Shown here: positions 31,707 through 40,345 of the stretch, piece after piece
Layout of the letters: the number at the start of each line of letters is the position of its first letter
Numbering within the stretch: position 1 is the first letter of the stretch
From: Ustilago trichophora
Lineage: Eukaryota > Basidiomycota > Ustilaginomycetes > Ustilaginales > Ustilaginaceae
Assembly: GCA_900323505.1 (NCBI GenBank)
Contig: OOIN01000002.1
Coordinates: 1,488,001 to 1,552,000, forward strand
DNA length: 64,000 nucleotides
Direction of reading: 5' to 3'
Position numbers and translations under genes: made by a program
The notes under the pieces: model-generated
The model's input: only the letters and a program-made list of their open reading frames with translations
What the model was told of the DNA's origin: nothing
Database searches by the model: none

Positions 31707-34700
31707 ATGGTTTCGTTCCAGCCCACATTCAAGCTGATGCTCGTCAGCTTCAATTTGATTTTGCTCCTCGGCATTCAGTCCCCATCCGCCCTCGCCAACG
31801 GATTGCATTCCAACAGCATCGGCGACTCTCACGCCGACAATGTCATCCGACGACATGCAGCTCGAGCAGGTCGCCTCTCCAAGCGTTTCCCGCCTGTGCA
31901 GAACTCAAACAGCAACACGCCTTCCATCACCAGGCGGCAGCGACATCGAAGCGACTACAGCGGCTACGGCCTGACCCCAGCAGAGATCGAGCAGCTCATT
32001 GAGGACGAGGAGGCTCATGACGACGGTTTCTCTGTTCCGCCCTCCAATGCCACCAACACAACCAACACCACCACCACGCGCACTCACACCCCCACCCACA
32101 CTCACACCCACTCTCGCTCCCGCACACACGCCGGCTCGGACTCGAGTGAGCCCACTGGCACATCATCACATCGATTTGCACTTCCCACCAGCAACTCGTC
32201 CTTAGCTTCCAACACCTCATCCTCCTCCCTGCCATCCGCCACGCACAAGTCCAGCGAGCAGCCCTATACTCCTCTATATAACTCTACGTTGTCGTCGAAT
32301 TCGTCAGATGTTGACACCACTCCCTCGCGCAACATCTCCTCTACCTCCTCCGCCAGTCCCTCGCATAACGCCACCTCCACTAGCCGTCCTTCTTCGTCTA
32401 GCCTTCCTTCTTCGTCTACATCTGACGACGAGGGCAGCACGCCCTCGACCTCGCAAACGTCGTCTTCAATCCCTAAAAGCTCTGGTATCGGAGACTCGAC
32501 CGCAACCACCACGGATGGTGACCAAACTGACAGCAACAGCAACGACAACGATGTCGTCGGTGGCCTGCTTGGCGGTCTTTTGGGCTCAACCTCTTCATCG
32601 ACTGCGCCAACATCGCATCAGACTACCAACTCTTCATCTTCTCCCACCGCAGCATCGAGTCCCACCCACTCGTCTTCGTCGATCAGCAATGATGGCAGCG
32701 ACAACGGATCCTCGTCGTCCTCCAACAATGCGGGCAGTGACAATGATTCCTCGCCGTCTTTCAGCAAACAAGGCCACACCACTCAGCCCGACTTTGACGG
32801 TTTCACACCTCAGGCGACACGCTCTTCGACCTCCGCTGCGCCGACACCTACAGGCAACGATCTCTTGCCTGGTCTCCTTTCCGCCCTCAGTCCATCATCA
32901 ACATCCTCGCATGCTACCCGAACTGGGAATGCTTCGCCAACGGCGATCCCGTCGGGCTCACAGTCTGGATCGGGCTCGGATTCTGGGTCCAATACATCCT
33001 CATCCAAAGGCTCGTTGGACGCTTCCATCTCGATTGGCGACCCCGTGAATACCAACACCCGCGATAGCGCTTCCCCAACTCCCACCTCGAGCAGCAAAGG
33101 AGCATCGCCTACCGGAGGCAGCCATAGCGATAGCGGAAATGACAGCGTTTCGTCGATCTCTGCCACGACTTATACTGGCACTGCCACAAACACCGATCAT
33201 AGCAATGTCAATCCGACTTTCACTTCAGGCGGATCCGTAACGGTCACAGTGGGACCTACCTCAACGTCGCATGTTCCTGGTCCAGTTACCACCAGCTCGA
33301 CTACCGATGGTGGATCAGACTCGCGATCCAGTAGTGATCAGCAGCCGTCAACGTCCTCAAGCGGCAACACCCCTGCGCCAACTACATCCCACTCTGACCA
33401 TTCGGGCTCGAGCGCATCGTCATCCTCATCTGACCCATCAGCATCTTCCTCCTCGATTGCCACCACGAACCCGTATTGGTATGCCAACACACAGTCCTTG
33501 AAGCTTGCGCCCAGCAGCACTTCATCTGCTGCTCAGCCCGCAGAGACTGGATCGCAGAATGCTAGCAACAGCCACAATACCGGAAATTCCGGCTCGGACA
33601 CCTCGACTGCCTCGACGTCAACGGACTCCAGCAATACTCCAGCTGCGCAGGACCTGCCCACCACCATCGTTCCCTCGGCAGACTCGTACAACCAGCCACC
33701 CAACACGACCTCGATCGGTCTCTTGTTCAAGCAGGACATGAAGTGGTCTTGGGTCATTTCACAGGCCGATTTGACAGCACAGATCTTTGCCTTCATGCCA
33801 GATCTTGTTGGCCAGTCTGCAGGCCTGGAGTCGTCCAAGGTTTCCACTGTCAAGTTGGCCAGCTACTCGCCAGAGACCGCAACCACTGCAAGCCCAAGCA
33901 CGCTTTCGACGGCTAGGACGCTGTACATGGCCTACGTGCCGACGTCGAGCGTCGAGGACATCCAAGCCATGATCTCCAACACTTCCTCGCCCTTCTACGC
34001 TTCGGCTGCTCCAGGTGCGCCACAGCAGCTGGCCAGCCAAGTCGACCCCACCTTCAATATTCTCAGTGTTGCTGGACAGGTTGCCGCTGGAGCCAAGCAA
34101 AAATCGACCTCTGGCAGCAGAGGATCCAAGGATGACTCGACGCTGCGCAACAGTCTGATTGGCGTTGGATGCGGCTTGGCTGGTGCCTTTGCCCTTGTCG
34201 TCGGTGGTTTGCTCTGGCGAAAGAACCGCAAGGACAAGGGCGAGTCGGCTGCTGGTGGTGCCAACGGCGCGCTCTCGCGCGCTCACACCATCCGTTCCTT
34301 CAGCGGTGGACTGCGCGAGACGTGGGCACCAGATGCGCTGGATCAACACCGAGCACTCGACACTGCTGGTGAGATGCAGCAAGTTTGGTCGCCACACGAT
34401 GGCATGATGGCTGCCGGACACCCTGTACAGCCCATGCACTCGCAGTCGGACGGATTCGGCGGCTATGTTGCTGACCCCTTCCAGGAAGCGGCGATGGGCG
34501 GCGCTGCTGCAGCTGGCGGCGCTGGCGGCTACGTCAACATGAACCGATCAAGCCGCATGACGGAGCGATCCAACTACTCAGACCTAAGCCAGATGACTGA
34601 AGCCCAGCGCATCCAGTTCGATTATGAGTCATCTCGTCGATCGTATCACTCTACATCGGAGCACTCTAGCTCGCACGGTTCTCACAGCGGCCAAAGCAAC

Positions 34701-34865
34701 GAGTCAGCCGGTATGCTCTCCACCTACCAGGAGGACTATCGTGTCCCCCGCCAGCATACTAGCAACCATGCCTTCGGTACCCGCTCCAGTAGCCGTCGCC
34801 GTGGCAGCGTAGCTAGCTCCACCATTGGCCGCCCAGAGATGATGAGCAACTCGGTTCTTCTTTGA
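31707..34865 (+). CDS. MSB2: Msb2-like signalling mucin (single-pass membrane sensor)
   Basis: 1052 residues from ATG 31707, chosen because a signal peptide starts there (MVSFQPTFKLMLVSFNLILL, cleavage near SALA-NG). Residues about 60-640 are extremely Ser/Thr-rich, with NNT/NTT sites, as in heavily O-glycosylated mucins. A compact domain at about 660-780 contains SIGLLFKQDMKWSWV, FAFMPDLVG and LYMAYVP, matching the conserved extracellular domain of fungal Msb2 proteins. A membrane span at about 817-838 (IGVGCGLAGAFALVVGGLLW) is followed by the basic stop-transfer RKNRK. A cytoplasmic tail of about 210 residues is Gly/Ser/His-rich. In known smuts and yeasts Msb2 acts with Sho1 upstream of a MAP-kinase cascade for surface sensing and filamentation. 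The family call is firm from layout, and orthology is likely but not proven. Confidence 0.82.
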   Translation: MVSFQPTFKLMLVSFNLILLLGIQSPSALANGLHSNSIGDSHADNVIRRHAARAGRLSKRFPPVQNSNSNTPSITRRQRHRSDYSGYGLTPAEIEQLIEDEEAHDDGFSVPPSNATNTTNTTTTRTHTPTHTHTHSRSRTHAGSDSSEPTGTSSHRFALPTSNSSLASNTSSSSLPSATHKSSEQPYTPLYNSTLSSNSSDVDTTPSRNISSTSSASPSHNATSTSRPSSSSLPSSSTSDDEGSTPSTSQTSSSIPKSSGIGDSTATTTDGDQTDSNSNDNDVVGGLLGGLLGSTSSSTAPTSHQTTNSSSSPTAASSPTHSSSSISNDGSDNGSSSSSNNAGSDNDSSPSFSKQGHTTQPDFDGFTPQATRSSTSAAPTPTGNDLLPGLLSALSPSSTSSHATRTGNASPTAIPSGSQSGSGSDSGSNTSSSKGSLDASISIGDPVNTNTRDSASPTPTSSSKGASPTGGSHSDSGNDSVSSISATTYTGTATNTDHSNVNPTFTSGGSVTVTVGPTSTSHVPGPVTTSSTTDGGSDSRSSSDQQPSTSSSGNTPAPTTSHSDHSGSSASSSSSDPSASSSSIATTNPYWYANTQSLKLAPSSTSSAAQPAETGSQNASNSHNTGNSGSDTSTASTSTDSSNTPAAQDLPTTIVPSADSYNQPPNTTSIGLLFKQDMKWSWVISQADLTAQIFAFMPDLVGQSAGLESSKVSTVKLASYSPETATTASPSTLSTARTLYMAYVPTSSVEDIQAMISNTSSPFYASAAPGAPQQLASQVDPTFNILSVAGQVAAGAKQKSTSGSRGSKDDSTLRNSLIGVGCGLAGAFALVVGGLLWRKNRKDKGESAAGGANGALSRAHTIRSFSGGLRETWAPDALDQHRALDTAGEMQQVWSPHDGMMAAGHPVQPMHSQSDGFGGYVADPFQEAAMGGAAAAGGAGGYVNMNRSSRMTERSNYSDLSQMTEAQRIQFDYESSRRSYHSTSEHSSSHGSHSGQSNESAGMLSTYQEDYRVPRQHTSNHAFGTRSSSRRRGSVASSTIGRPEMMSNSVLL

Positions 34866-35013
34866 AAAGTTCCCCCACACTTCGCTTTCTCTTGGTTAAA
34901 CTTCTTTCTTTCTTTTTTTCTATCGTAACGGAATTGATCCTACAACACCGATTTTACTTGAAGTAGTCCTCGTCGATATTGGACGTCGGTCTGGACACCG
35001 ACTTACACAGACG

Positions 35014-35046
<33 letters not shown>

Positions 35047-35482
35047 TCTCTCTCTCTCTCTCTCTCTCACTCTCTCTCCCCCCCTATCTCGTTCTTTTTG
35101 TCTTTGTTTTTATTTATCATAAATTATACATTCTTTTGTTGTTCACTTCCGACCTTGCATCTCAGTGTCTGTCCTTTGTGATGGTTGGCTGTTTGAGTGA
35201 TGTTTGGCGAGCTATAAAATCTTGGGCCGTCTGTTGGAATTCGGGGCCTGCTTTGTTCACACTGTAGCATCTCGCAAAGGGTTCGCGCTCTAGAATCTAG
35301 CCCGGATTCAAGAGCCGTGCCTGTCTTTTCATTTGGCGCACACATACCGCTGCTGGTTGGTCTTTCTGTCACAATACGTCTCACACGGCAGATCGAGCAG
35401 AGTTGAGGGCAAGACAAAGAGCTCTGTATGATCAAGGAATTTTTGTGTACGTATTGCATAACTAAAGTGTGGAACGGCGTCT
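34866..35482. other. Spacer between the Msb2-like gene and SEC11
   Basis: A convergent 3' spacer. It has T-rich patches after the mucin stop (34905-34920) and a compound microsatellite at about 35017-35083. No gene is recognised. Confidence 0.5.
35017..35083. repeat. Compound microsatellite (CA)n(CT)n
   Basis: About 30 bases of CA repeats run directly into CT repeats and a short C run. Noncoding. Confidence 0.95.
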
Positions 35483-36110
35483 CTATTCCTTCTGGAAGAT
35501 TAGCGAGAGACCCATGATACCCAACAGTAGGTATTTGAGCTTGGGATAGTCGTTGAGTGCGATTGTCACGTAGCCTACGTAAGGCATGTACCTGTCAATC
35601 CAGCATACGGCATAAATACGTTGGGGTCAGTACACGCCTTCTCAGTCACGAGGCTTAGAAAGGGGGGGAATGGGTGAAATTGACTTACCCTCTCACCTTG
35701 CCGACCATGTTGCTCCTCCTCATCCACCTTGCACCGTTGTAAAGGGCAATGTCGTCGCTCTCATTGTTATCTCCTTTGGTCAAGATGAGTTGTTCTCCAT
35801 TGGCGGCGTCGTGAGTCTCGATGATTCTGTGTACGATTGGGATGTCTGCTCCGGGGACTTTGTACACGGGGATATCGCCTACTTTGAGTGGACCTGATGG
35901 CATGCTGAGGAAGAGCAAATCGCCTCGGTAGAATGCGGGCTCCATAGATCCAGAGAGGACTACGACGACGGGAGACTCAGTGTCGGTCAACACGGAGAGT
36001 CCTTTCCACATTGCCAATGCGGTAGAGACCACAGAGATAAAGTTGAGGATTTGGAAAAGGATCGATCTGACTCCTTGACGGCGGAGAGAGGCTATCTCGT
36101 CAGCAAACAT
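35483..36110 (-). CDS. SEC11: Signal peptidase complex catalytic subunit SEC11 (two exons)
   Basis: Exon 1 is 36110-35689 and exon 2 is 35591-35483, with an intron at 35688-35592 (97 bases, GTAAGT donor, GACAG acceptor). Splicing rebuilds Gly across the junction and gives 176 residues ending [19 protein letters not shown]11 cleaves signal peptides in the ER membrane. The N-terminal membrane anchor spans about 17-40. Serine-peptidase residues are Ser55 (SGSMEP), His94 (PIVHRI) and Asp114 (TKGDNN), the Ser-His-Asp set of eukaryotic signal peptidases. The second exon is a conserved C-terminal hydrophobic helix ([17 protein letters not shown]), missed if only the open frame is used. An in-frame upstream extension is rejected because family members start like [13 protein letters not shown]. 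Confidence 0.93.
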
Positions 36111-36845
36111 GACGAATATTCCAAAGCTGGTTTTGTGGAACAGGCGTAGTATGTGACTAGATCGAGGTTGAAGATTGGCCCTGAGTCGGCGTAGCGGTGA
36201 TGCGCAATAGAAAGCCTTGACGAGGTCTAGCTGGCTAGTATAGTGAACGGTTGTGGTAAGTGGATTGGTGACGCTCCAAGGATGACCAGTGTCCAGTGTC
36301 GAGAAGATGGTGATGAAAGGGTGGGTGAGGAGGGGGTGTGTGTGACATTTGGACAACGTGTCACTTTTTGACAGCCACAGCGGCAAGCGAGAAAGGAAAG
36401 AAGGCTTGAGCGTTGACACATCTCCCGATTGTGTTGTTTAGGGCGTAGCGAATTGAATGCGGATCGGGTCACAAAGCCTTCTCAAGCCAAGCCGCGGAGA
36501 CAAAAAAGAAAAACAAAAACAAAAACAAAAAAAAGACGCGCTCTTGTGCTGTTGTTCTTCTCGGAAAGCGGCTGCTGCACCCTGAATTCGACGCGCAGCA
36601 ACTCCACACTCTTTGTTTTAACCTTGTCCGGCTCTAAGCTTCTCCTTCTTGTCTCACAACCTTGTCCACTACCATCGAAAGCTTATGTATACCCTCAAGC
36701 CCTATCACAATCTAAAGAACCACTGAGACCACTCTCTACAACCACTTGGCAGCATCTCAAAGGCTCTTTCAACGGTGCATGGAGGTGATCGGCTCGCTCT
36801 AGTTCACTCCCACATAGATCTGCATTGCCGATCTACATTGACGCT
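36111..36845. promoter_or_regulatory. Divergent promoter of SEC11 and the Rad60/Esc2-like gene
   Basis: Over 700 bases. It contains an A-rich patch (about 36500-36536, AAACAAAAAC units) in the middle. No gene is supported. Confidence 0.5.
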
Positions 36846-38372
36846 ATGGATGACGATGTAGACTTCTTCACCCGCAAACCACCGCCGGTCAGGTCCAAGA
36901 GCAAGCCCAAAGCATTGGCAAAAGCAGTGAATGATGCTGCTCGTAATGCAGGCGAAGGCTCAAGTCGCATCACGCAGCCCCCATCGTCTGCTCATGCTTC
37001 ATCGGCACCGACATCGACATCGGCAGCGGGCCAGCTTGTTACCTCTGACGACAGAAGAGATGAAGTCGACATGCTTGAAGATGACCTAGATGAGGAGGAC
37101 GAGGAGGATGATGCTGTATTGCTCAGCAGTGATGAGGAGATTGCGAGTGATGACAGCGACGCCTCAGCCAAACGCCGCGCCAAGCGTCGCAAGAAGAGAC
37201 ACGCCAGGACATTGCCTGCGTGGGCTTCGCAAGGTGTCTATCGTCGGCCGTCTCAAGAACCTTCATCCTCAGGCACAGCCGTCTTCAGTGATGCGGTCCT
37301 CAGCTCGAGTCGCAGCGATGGCGTAACGACTTCCGCTTCTCAGAAAGCAAATGCGTCTGATGGCACCAATAACAAGTCAAAGGGCAACGGAAGAACAAGA
37401 GGCGTCAGCTTGACTCCACCGCCACCTCCTTCGCCAGAAAAGCTCTCCATGGCTCGTGAACTCGTCAACAGAACGATCGCCAGCAAATTTGGCTCCTCAG
37501 CTACATCCAATGTGGCATCCTCCACCATCTCACCGCCCTCTTCCAGCACCGATTCAGCTTCCCTTCGAGCAACACGCAGCACACGTGCCTCGGCCACATC
37601 TGCTTTCGGGCAAGATGTCGCACAATCCGCATCATCCGCACTTTCACCTAGCGCGCGACGTCATAATGATGACGAAGACCTGACCAGTCAGATTCACTGG
37701 GATCCAGACCTAGCCCGCCTCATACGTGGTGAGAACGCCAAACACATCCGTGAGCAAGCCAAACGCGAGCAGCAGGAAAGAGATGAACGACGCAAGCAGC
37801 GGGAACTTGAACGCATTCGCCAACAACCATCCTCCCTGCCTGGTTCTTCACAGCGCCAAGGCCAATTTGCAAGAACGCAATCTGCCCCACAAACCCGATC
37901 TACAGCCATTCGCGTCGCTGACGACGGAGACAGTGACGACAGTGTAGAGTTTGTCCCCCGCTTATCTAGACCTAGCACCTCACCGCGCCGCACACGGTCT
38001 AGCACTGCAAGCCAGCCAAAGAAGGAGGCAGTCATTGTGATTGATGATTCTGACGACGATGGCAACATATCTAAGCGCAATCCCGCAAACGGAACCGCAC
38101 ATTCCCCTTCCCCACCGCCAGCAACAGCAGAGCCAGAGGGCGAAAAACTCTCCCTCACCCTCCAGTCGAAACTCGGAAGCCTATCCGTGACAGTCACCCC
38201 TACCACAAAGCTGTTGACGATTATCAATCACTTCCACAAGCAAAAGCTCAATGATGCGGTCAAACCTGAGAGCATCAGGTTGACATTCGACGGCTTCGGC
38301 TACAAACCGGAACAAACCGTGGCCGATATGGATGTTGAGGATGGCGATCAGGTCGAGTTATCCTGGACTTGA
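36846..38372 (+). CDS. Rad60/Esc2-like protein with C-terminal SUMO-like domain
   Basis: 508 residues from ATG 36846 (MDDDVDFFTRKPPP). The frame is open a little further upstream but without an ATG. The N-terminal 300 residues are disordered, with an acidic patch (EDDLDEEDEEDD, about 80-95) and a basic KRRAKRRKKRH stretch that could be a nuclear signal. A charged helix (about 300-335, EQAKREQQERDERRKQRE) follows, then VIDDSDDD, a SUMO-interacting-like motif (AVIVIDDSDDD). The last 75 residues (LSLTLQSKLGSLSV to GDQVELSWT) form a ubiquitin-like fold of the Rad60-SLD type. Relatives act in genome stability, binding SUMO pathway enzymes. Only one SUMO-like domain is clear, where Rad60/Esc2/NIP45 usually have two. 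It is convergent with the bZIP gene. Confidence 0.75.
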   Translation: MDDDVDFFTRKPPPVRSKSKPKALAKAVNDAARNAGEGSSRITQPPSSAHASSAPTSTSAAGQLVTSDDRRDEVDMLEDDLDEEDEEDDAVLLSSDEEIASDDSDASAKRRAKRRKKRHARTLPAWASQGVYRRPSQEPSSSGTAVFSDAVLSSSRSDGVTTSASQKANASDGTNNKSKGNGRTRGVSLTPPPPPSPEKLSMARELVNRTIASKFGSSATSNVASSTISPPSSSTDSASLRATRSTRASATSAFGQDVAQSASSALSPSARRHNDDEDLTSQIHWDPDLARLIRGENAKHIREQAKREQQERDERRKQRELERIRQQPSSLPGSSQRQGQFARTQSAPQTRSTAIRVADDGDSDDSVEFVPRLSRPSTSPRRTRSSTASQPKKEAVIVIDDSDDDGNISKRNPANGTAHSPSPPPATAEPEGEKLSLTLQSKLGSLSVTVTPTTKLLTIINHFHKQKLNDAVKPESIRLTFDGFGYKPEQTVADMDVEDGDQVELSWT

Positions 38373-38509
38373 CATGCAACACATCAATCAGTTAATGAAA
38401 GAGAGATGCGCGAATAACATTGATATGTATGATACTTTTTCCAGAAGTAAAGCGTCTGTGTGTATGTTTGTGCATATGATAGTATACAACGAGGAGCAAG
38501 CTAAAGAGT

Positions 38510-40345
38510 TTAAATGATGATCCGACCCTCCGAATCACAATTCAATAAACCGAAACAGCACTCTTCTTCGTCTTGCCCTTTTCCTCCTGCCCCGGGCCCA
38601 CTCTCAGTCTGGGTCGAGTCACTCTTGCCAGTCATGCGCATATCAAAGCTGACCCCAAGTGGTGCTGGACCATCCCATTGGTCTTCCTGCTTAGCCGTAT
38701 TCCCGCCGCACTTGCTCTCCCCAATATTGCCACAATTGTTGGCCTTTGACTCTGGTGGGGGACAACAACCAGCGGCTTGACTGCTGCTATCCTTCTTTCC
38801 TTGCCCACAGCCGCTGCCGCCGCCGCCTCTGCTGTTGCTGCTGCTGCTGGTGCTGCTGTCTGCTGCTGGTCCGCATTTGCTTCTTTCCATGTTTTCCACT
38901 TCCCGTGTATTACTGCCAGCAGAGGTGGGATATGCTCGCATTCGGTGCGGGGCATAGCTGGCAGCAACGGCTCTGGCAGGATATCCTTCAATTTCATCCC
39001 TGGGTGACTGGCCTGTGCGGGTCCGTGGGGAGTGAAGCGGTCCTGCGGTGACGCCAGCACCAGAATGATGATCTGTCATCATCATCATCATAGGCGAAGT
39101 GGCGTAGCTCGGCGAAGCAGCAGTCGCAGTATAGGCTCGATGAGGAGGGTCATGTAACGATGGCTGGCTATACCGATGCTCTCCTCCTCCTTGATACCCT
39201 GATGTGTTGTATGGAGATGACCGAGCATATGTTGGAGGAGCTGCGTCCCTGGATTCGTACGGTCGACCTGTGTGCGTCGTAGGAGAGTGAACAAGGGCAT
39301 TCGAGCTGCTCGTGGTCGACCAGGGCGGAAGATGGTGACTTTGTCTAGCGGGCGAATTAGGAATCGGCAACTGCGGCGGCAGTCTGCTGTTGCCACCTGA
39401 ATTTTGTCTCGTGGGAAACTTCCTATAGCCCCCTTCTTCATTGCCGCCAGCGAGATTGGTCGATGCAGGGGCAGGAGAAGCGTGTGCATAATTGCCACTA
39501 GCCGAGTACGAATGTCTGGGGCTAAAAGTTGCAGAAGGTGGCGTTGGAGCGGAAAGAATATTTGACGGGCTTGGAGTATGCCATGCACCGATACCGGCTG
39601 AAGAAGTTGATGGATGTGGTGGTCGGCGATGCTGCATTTCCAAGTTCGATGGGGAGGCAGCTGGAAATGCTGCGCTGCTACTGCTGCTGCTGCTGTTGTT
39701 GTTGTTGTTGTTGTAGTAGTGAGAGGTCATATGAATCCCACTTGGCGGTTCAGCTTCACCGATGAGTGGCGGTAGTACTGGTCCCTCGGCAGCCATTCGC
39801 AATCGTTTGTTCTGACGTGGGTCTTCTGAGCCAACAAGATCTGATGAAGGCGTAGAAGCAAGTTCAGCGGGGACCGGGATCCCATGATGAGCCAATACAC
39901 TACGTAGAGCTTTCACGCTTTGCTGCAAGGCTCTCATCTGAGCTTCTACTTGGGCTGCTGCTATGGCTAGCTGTCTATTGGCCTCTGCTATGGGTTCACA
40001 GTGTTCGCACCCTACCCCTACATCGGCGCTAGAGCCTGGGGTATCTACGTCCTTGGTCCGTGGCCGGGGAGCAATAGGAGCAGACCCACTATATGACGTC
40101 GACGTAGAGGGAGAGGCACTTCCGCCAGCCACCGCTGCTGGAGAAGAAGAAGCTTTTGTATTTGTGGTCGCGGGATTCGGTTCAAGATGCAACATCCGCC
40201 TCAACTTGGCATTCTCATCACTGAGCAAACGAACTGACTCTTCCAACTGGGCCAGATGTTCGGCTTTGCGCTGACGAAATGCACGTTGGGTTTGAAGGGC
40301 GCGTGTAGGCTCGAGGGCCAGATTTGGTCTACGGCCGCGACCCAT
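38510..40345 (-). CDS. bZIP transcription factor with noncanonical basic region and Cys-rich tail
   Basis: 611 residues from ATG 40345. The bZIP occupies the extreme N terminus: basic region LEPTRALQTQRAFRQRKAEH (about 11-30), then a short leucine-type zipper (LEESVRLLSDENAKLRRML). The QRAFR core resembles Yap/HapX-type fungal factors, but the residue eight before the final Arg is Ala, where most bZIPs have Asn. A second coiled segment (about 110-155) is preceded by GCEHCEP. Cysteines cluster at the end: GSGCGQGK, AAGCCPPPE, NNCGN, SKCGG and finally EECCFGLLNCDSEG. Similar Cys patterns sense iron or oxidants in other fungal bZIPs, so metal or redox control is a reasonable inference only. The body is Ser/Pro/Tyr-rich, with Asn and Ser homopolymers at about 210-225. 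Confidence 0.82.
   Translation of the reverse strand: MGRGRRPNLALEPTRALQTQRAFRQRKAEHLAQLEESVRLLSDENAKLRRMLHLEPNPATTNTKASSSPAAVAGGSASPSTSTSYSGSAPIAPRPRTKDVDTPGSSADVGVGCEHCEPIAEANRQLAIAAAQVEAQMRALQQSVKALRSVLAHHGIPVPAELASTPSSDLVGSEDPRQNKRLRMAAEGPVLPPLIGEAEPPSGIHMTSHYYNNNNNNSSSSSSSAAFPAASPSNLEMQHRRPPHPSTSSAGIGAWHTPSPSNILSAPTPPSATFSPRHSYSASGNYAHASPAPASTNLAGGNEEGGYRKFPTRQNSGGNSRLPPQLPIPNSPARQSHHLPPWSTTSSSNALVHSPTTHTGRPYESRDAAPPTYARSSPYNTSGYQGGGEHRYSQPSLHDPPHRAYTATAASPSYATSPMMMMMTDHHSGAGVTAGPLHSPRTRTGQSPRDEIEGYPARAVAASYAPHRMRAYPTSAGSNTREVENMERSKCGPAADSSTSSSSNSRGGGGSGCGQGKKDSSSQAAGCCPPPESKANNCGNIGESKCGGNTAKQEDQWDGPAPLGVSFDMRMTGKSDSTQTESGPGAGGKGQDEEECCFGLLNCDSEGRIII
39673..39719. repeat. Trinucleotide repeat coding Asn and Ser runs in the bZIP gene
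   Basis: CTGCTGCTG changes to TTGTTGTTG on the plus strand. On the coding strand it gives AAC/AAT-type Asn codons followed by AGC Ser codons. In frame. Confidence 0.8.
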
